Shown piece by piece: positions 5,247 through 5,722 of a stretch of 5,722 bases of DNA. Source of the DNA: JBBDRV01 sp040905285 (GTDB lineage Bacteria; Bacteroidota; Rhodothermia; Balneolales; Balneolaceae). The stretch is from the NCBI GenBank assembly GCA_040905285.1, contig JBBDRV010000142.1, positions 1-5,722 on the forward strand, written 5' to 3'. Each line of letters opens with the position of its first letter. Positions within the stretch are counted from its first letter, which is position 1. A program made the position numbers and the translations under genes. Below the pieces are notes generated by a model. The model worked only from the letters and a program-made list of their open reading frames with translations, was not told the DNA's origin and did not search any database.

Positions 5247-5722
5247 TTAGCCGTTTCGCTGTTCGTCAAATTCCCCTTTTTGATACCTTTCACTCAGCCT
5301 CGTTTCATCCAGCCGCTTCCAGCCGGAAAGACGTGCGGGGTTCAGGGCGGCAAGAGTCATTTCCCGTTTGCCGAGGGCTCCGGGTGCGCGTGCTACAGAC
5401 CATCCGGCTGCCGCCATGGCAGCACGGGCTTTTGATGCCGCTCCGTATGTACTGAGGAGGACATCGGTATCAGAGACAGAAGCTAACTTCCGGAAAACAT
5501 CGGGGGTCCAGAGTTCCGGATTGACATCAGGGGAAAACGGGTCAAAAAATATCGAATGAAAGCGGTCTCCCGTGTCGGGTACCTGTTCAAACAGGCCGAC
5601 AAACAGTTCCAGCGTTATATTTGGATGGATCCGGATTTCATTGAATCCCGGCTTCAGGTCCTGGAAAATCCGGCCCTGCAGATCAGGTTCCAGTCCCAGT
5701 TTTCCGGGATAATTAAGCGGCA
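5247..5722 (-). CDS. mnmD: tRNA 5-aminomethyl-2-thiouridine methyltransferase MnmD (partial, C-terminal part)
   Basis: MnmD is the SAM-dependent methyltransferase that turns nm5(s2)U34 into mnm5(s2)U34 in the anticodon wobble position of tRNAs. In enterobacteria it is the N-terminal half of MnmC. The frame runs on the minus strand from the window edge to a TAA at 5249-5247, giving 157 visible residues. It starts with PLNYPGKLGL, which matches the region after the SAM-binding fold. The hallmark FFDPFSPDVNPELWT follows at 58-72 of the visible part, then LLSTYGAASKARAAMAAAGWSV (88-109), and the family's closing GKREMTLAAL (117-126). About 30 further residues extend beyond it. The stop directly after this tail shows no MnmC oxidase domain is fused. 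The SAM-binding glycine motif and the start lie outside the window. The gene converges on the helicase with 95 bp between stops. Confidence 0.88.
   Translation of the reverse strand, partial: PLNYPGKLGLEPDLQGRIFQDLKPGFNEIRIHPNITLELFVGLFEQVPDTGDRFHSIFFDPFSPDVNPELWTPDVFRKLASVSDTDVLLSTYGAASKARAAMAAAGWSVARAPGALGKREMTLAALNPARLSGWKRLDETRLSERYQKGEFDEQRNG

Noticed and set aside
5237..5559. Two overlapping plus-strand frames near the end
   Set aside because: They overlap the minus-strand MnmD frame, which has clear family motifs; the plus-strand translations are low-complexity shadows.

Overview
This is a gene-dense bacterial window, about half G+C, with four protein-coding genes on the plus strand and one partial convergent gene on the minus strand. 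No rRNA, tRNA, CRISPR array, insertion sequence or prophage module is visible. None of the four starts that can be seen has a well-placed Shine-Dalgarno sequence. The serine acetyltransferase is of the long bacterial EpsC-like type, and a stand-alone MnmD-type tRNA methyltransferase is present. Together these fit the Bacteroidota/Balneolota/Rhodothermota group, but that placement is an inference from gene types and not a proof.

Layout. Positions 138-959 encode serine O-acetyltransferase (cysE type). A 168-bp gap follows, holding about 4.6 copies of a 14-bp tandem repeat, and a second 9-bp tandem repeat spans the next start codon. Positions 1128-2018 encode a CysM-type cysteine synthase B. After a gap of about 109 bp with repeated ATTGTT/AACAAT half-sites comes a GntR-family regulator (2128-3048) whose C-terminal sensor domain I do not recognise. 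A 153-bp gap with short direct and inverted repeats ends in an 8-codon leader ORF that overlaps the next start as ATGA. Positions 3202-5151 encode a 649-residue superfamily 1B (Upf1/IGHMBP2-like) helicase. After 95 bp, the C-terminal 157 residues of MnmD run in on the minus strand (5247-5722).

How the genes work together. CysE makes O-acetylserine from serine and acetyl-CoA, and CysM converts it to cysteine, or to S-sulfocysteine if thiosulfate is the sulfur source. The adjacent GntR regulator is a natural candidate to sense a metabolite of this pathway and to repress itself through a 13-bp palindrome lying on its own start codon. CysE lacks the C-terminal isoleucine with which classical CysE docks into CysK, which fits pairing with CysM. 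The helicase and MnmD are nucleic-acid housekeeping or processing genes with no evident link to cysteine synthesis.

No clearly new multi-gene system is evident. The items most worth a second look are the putative GntR operators, the unusual GntR effector domain, the repeat-laden start of cysM, and the leader ORF coupled to the helicase start.
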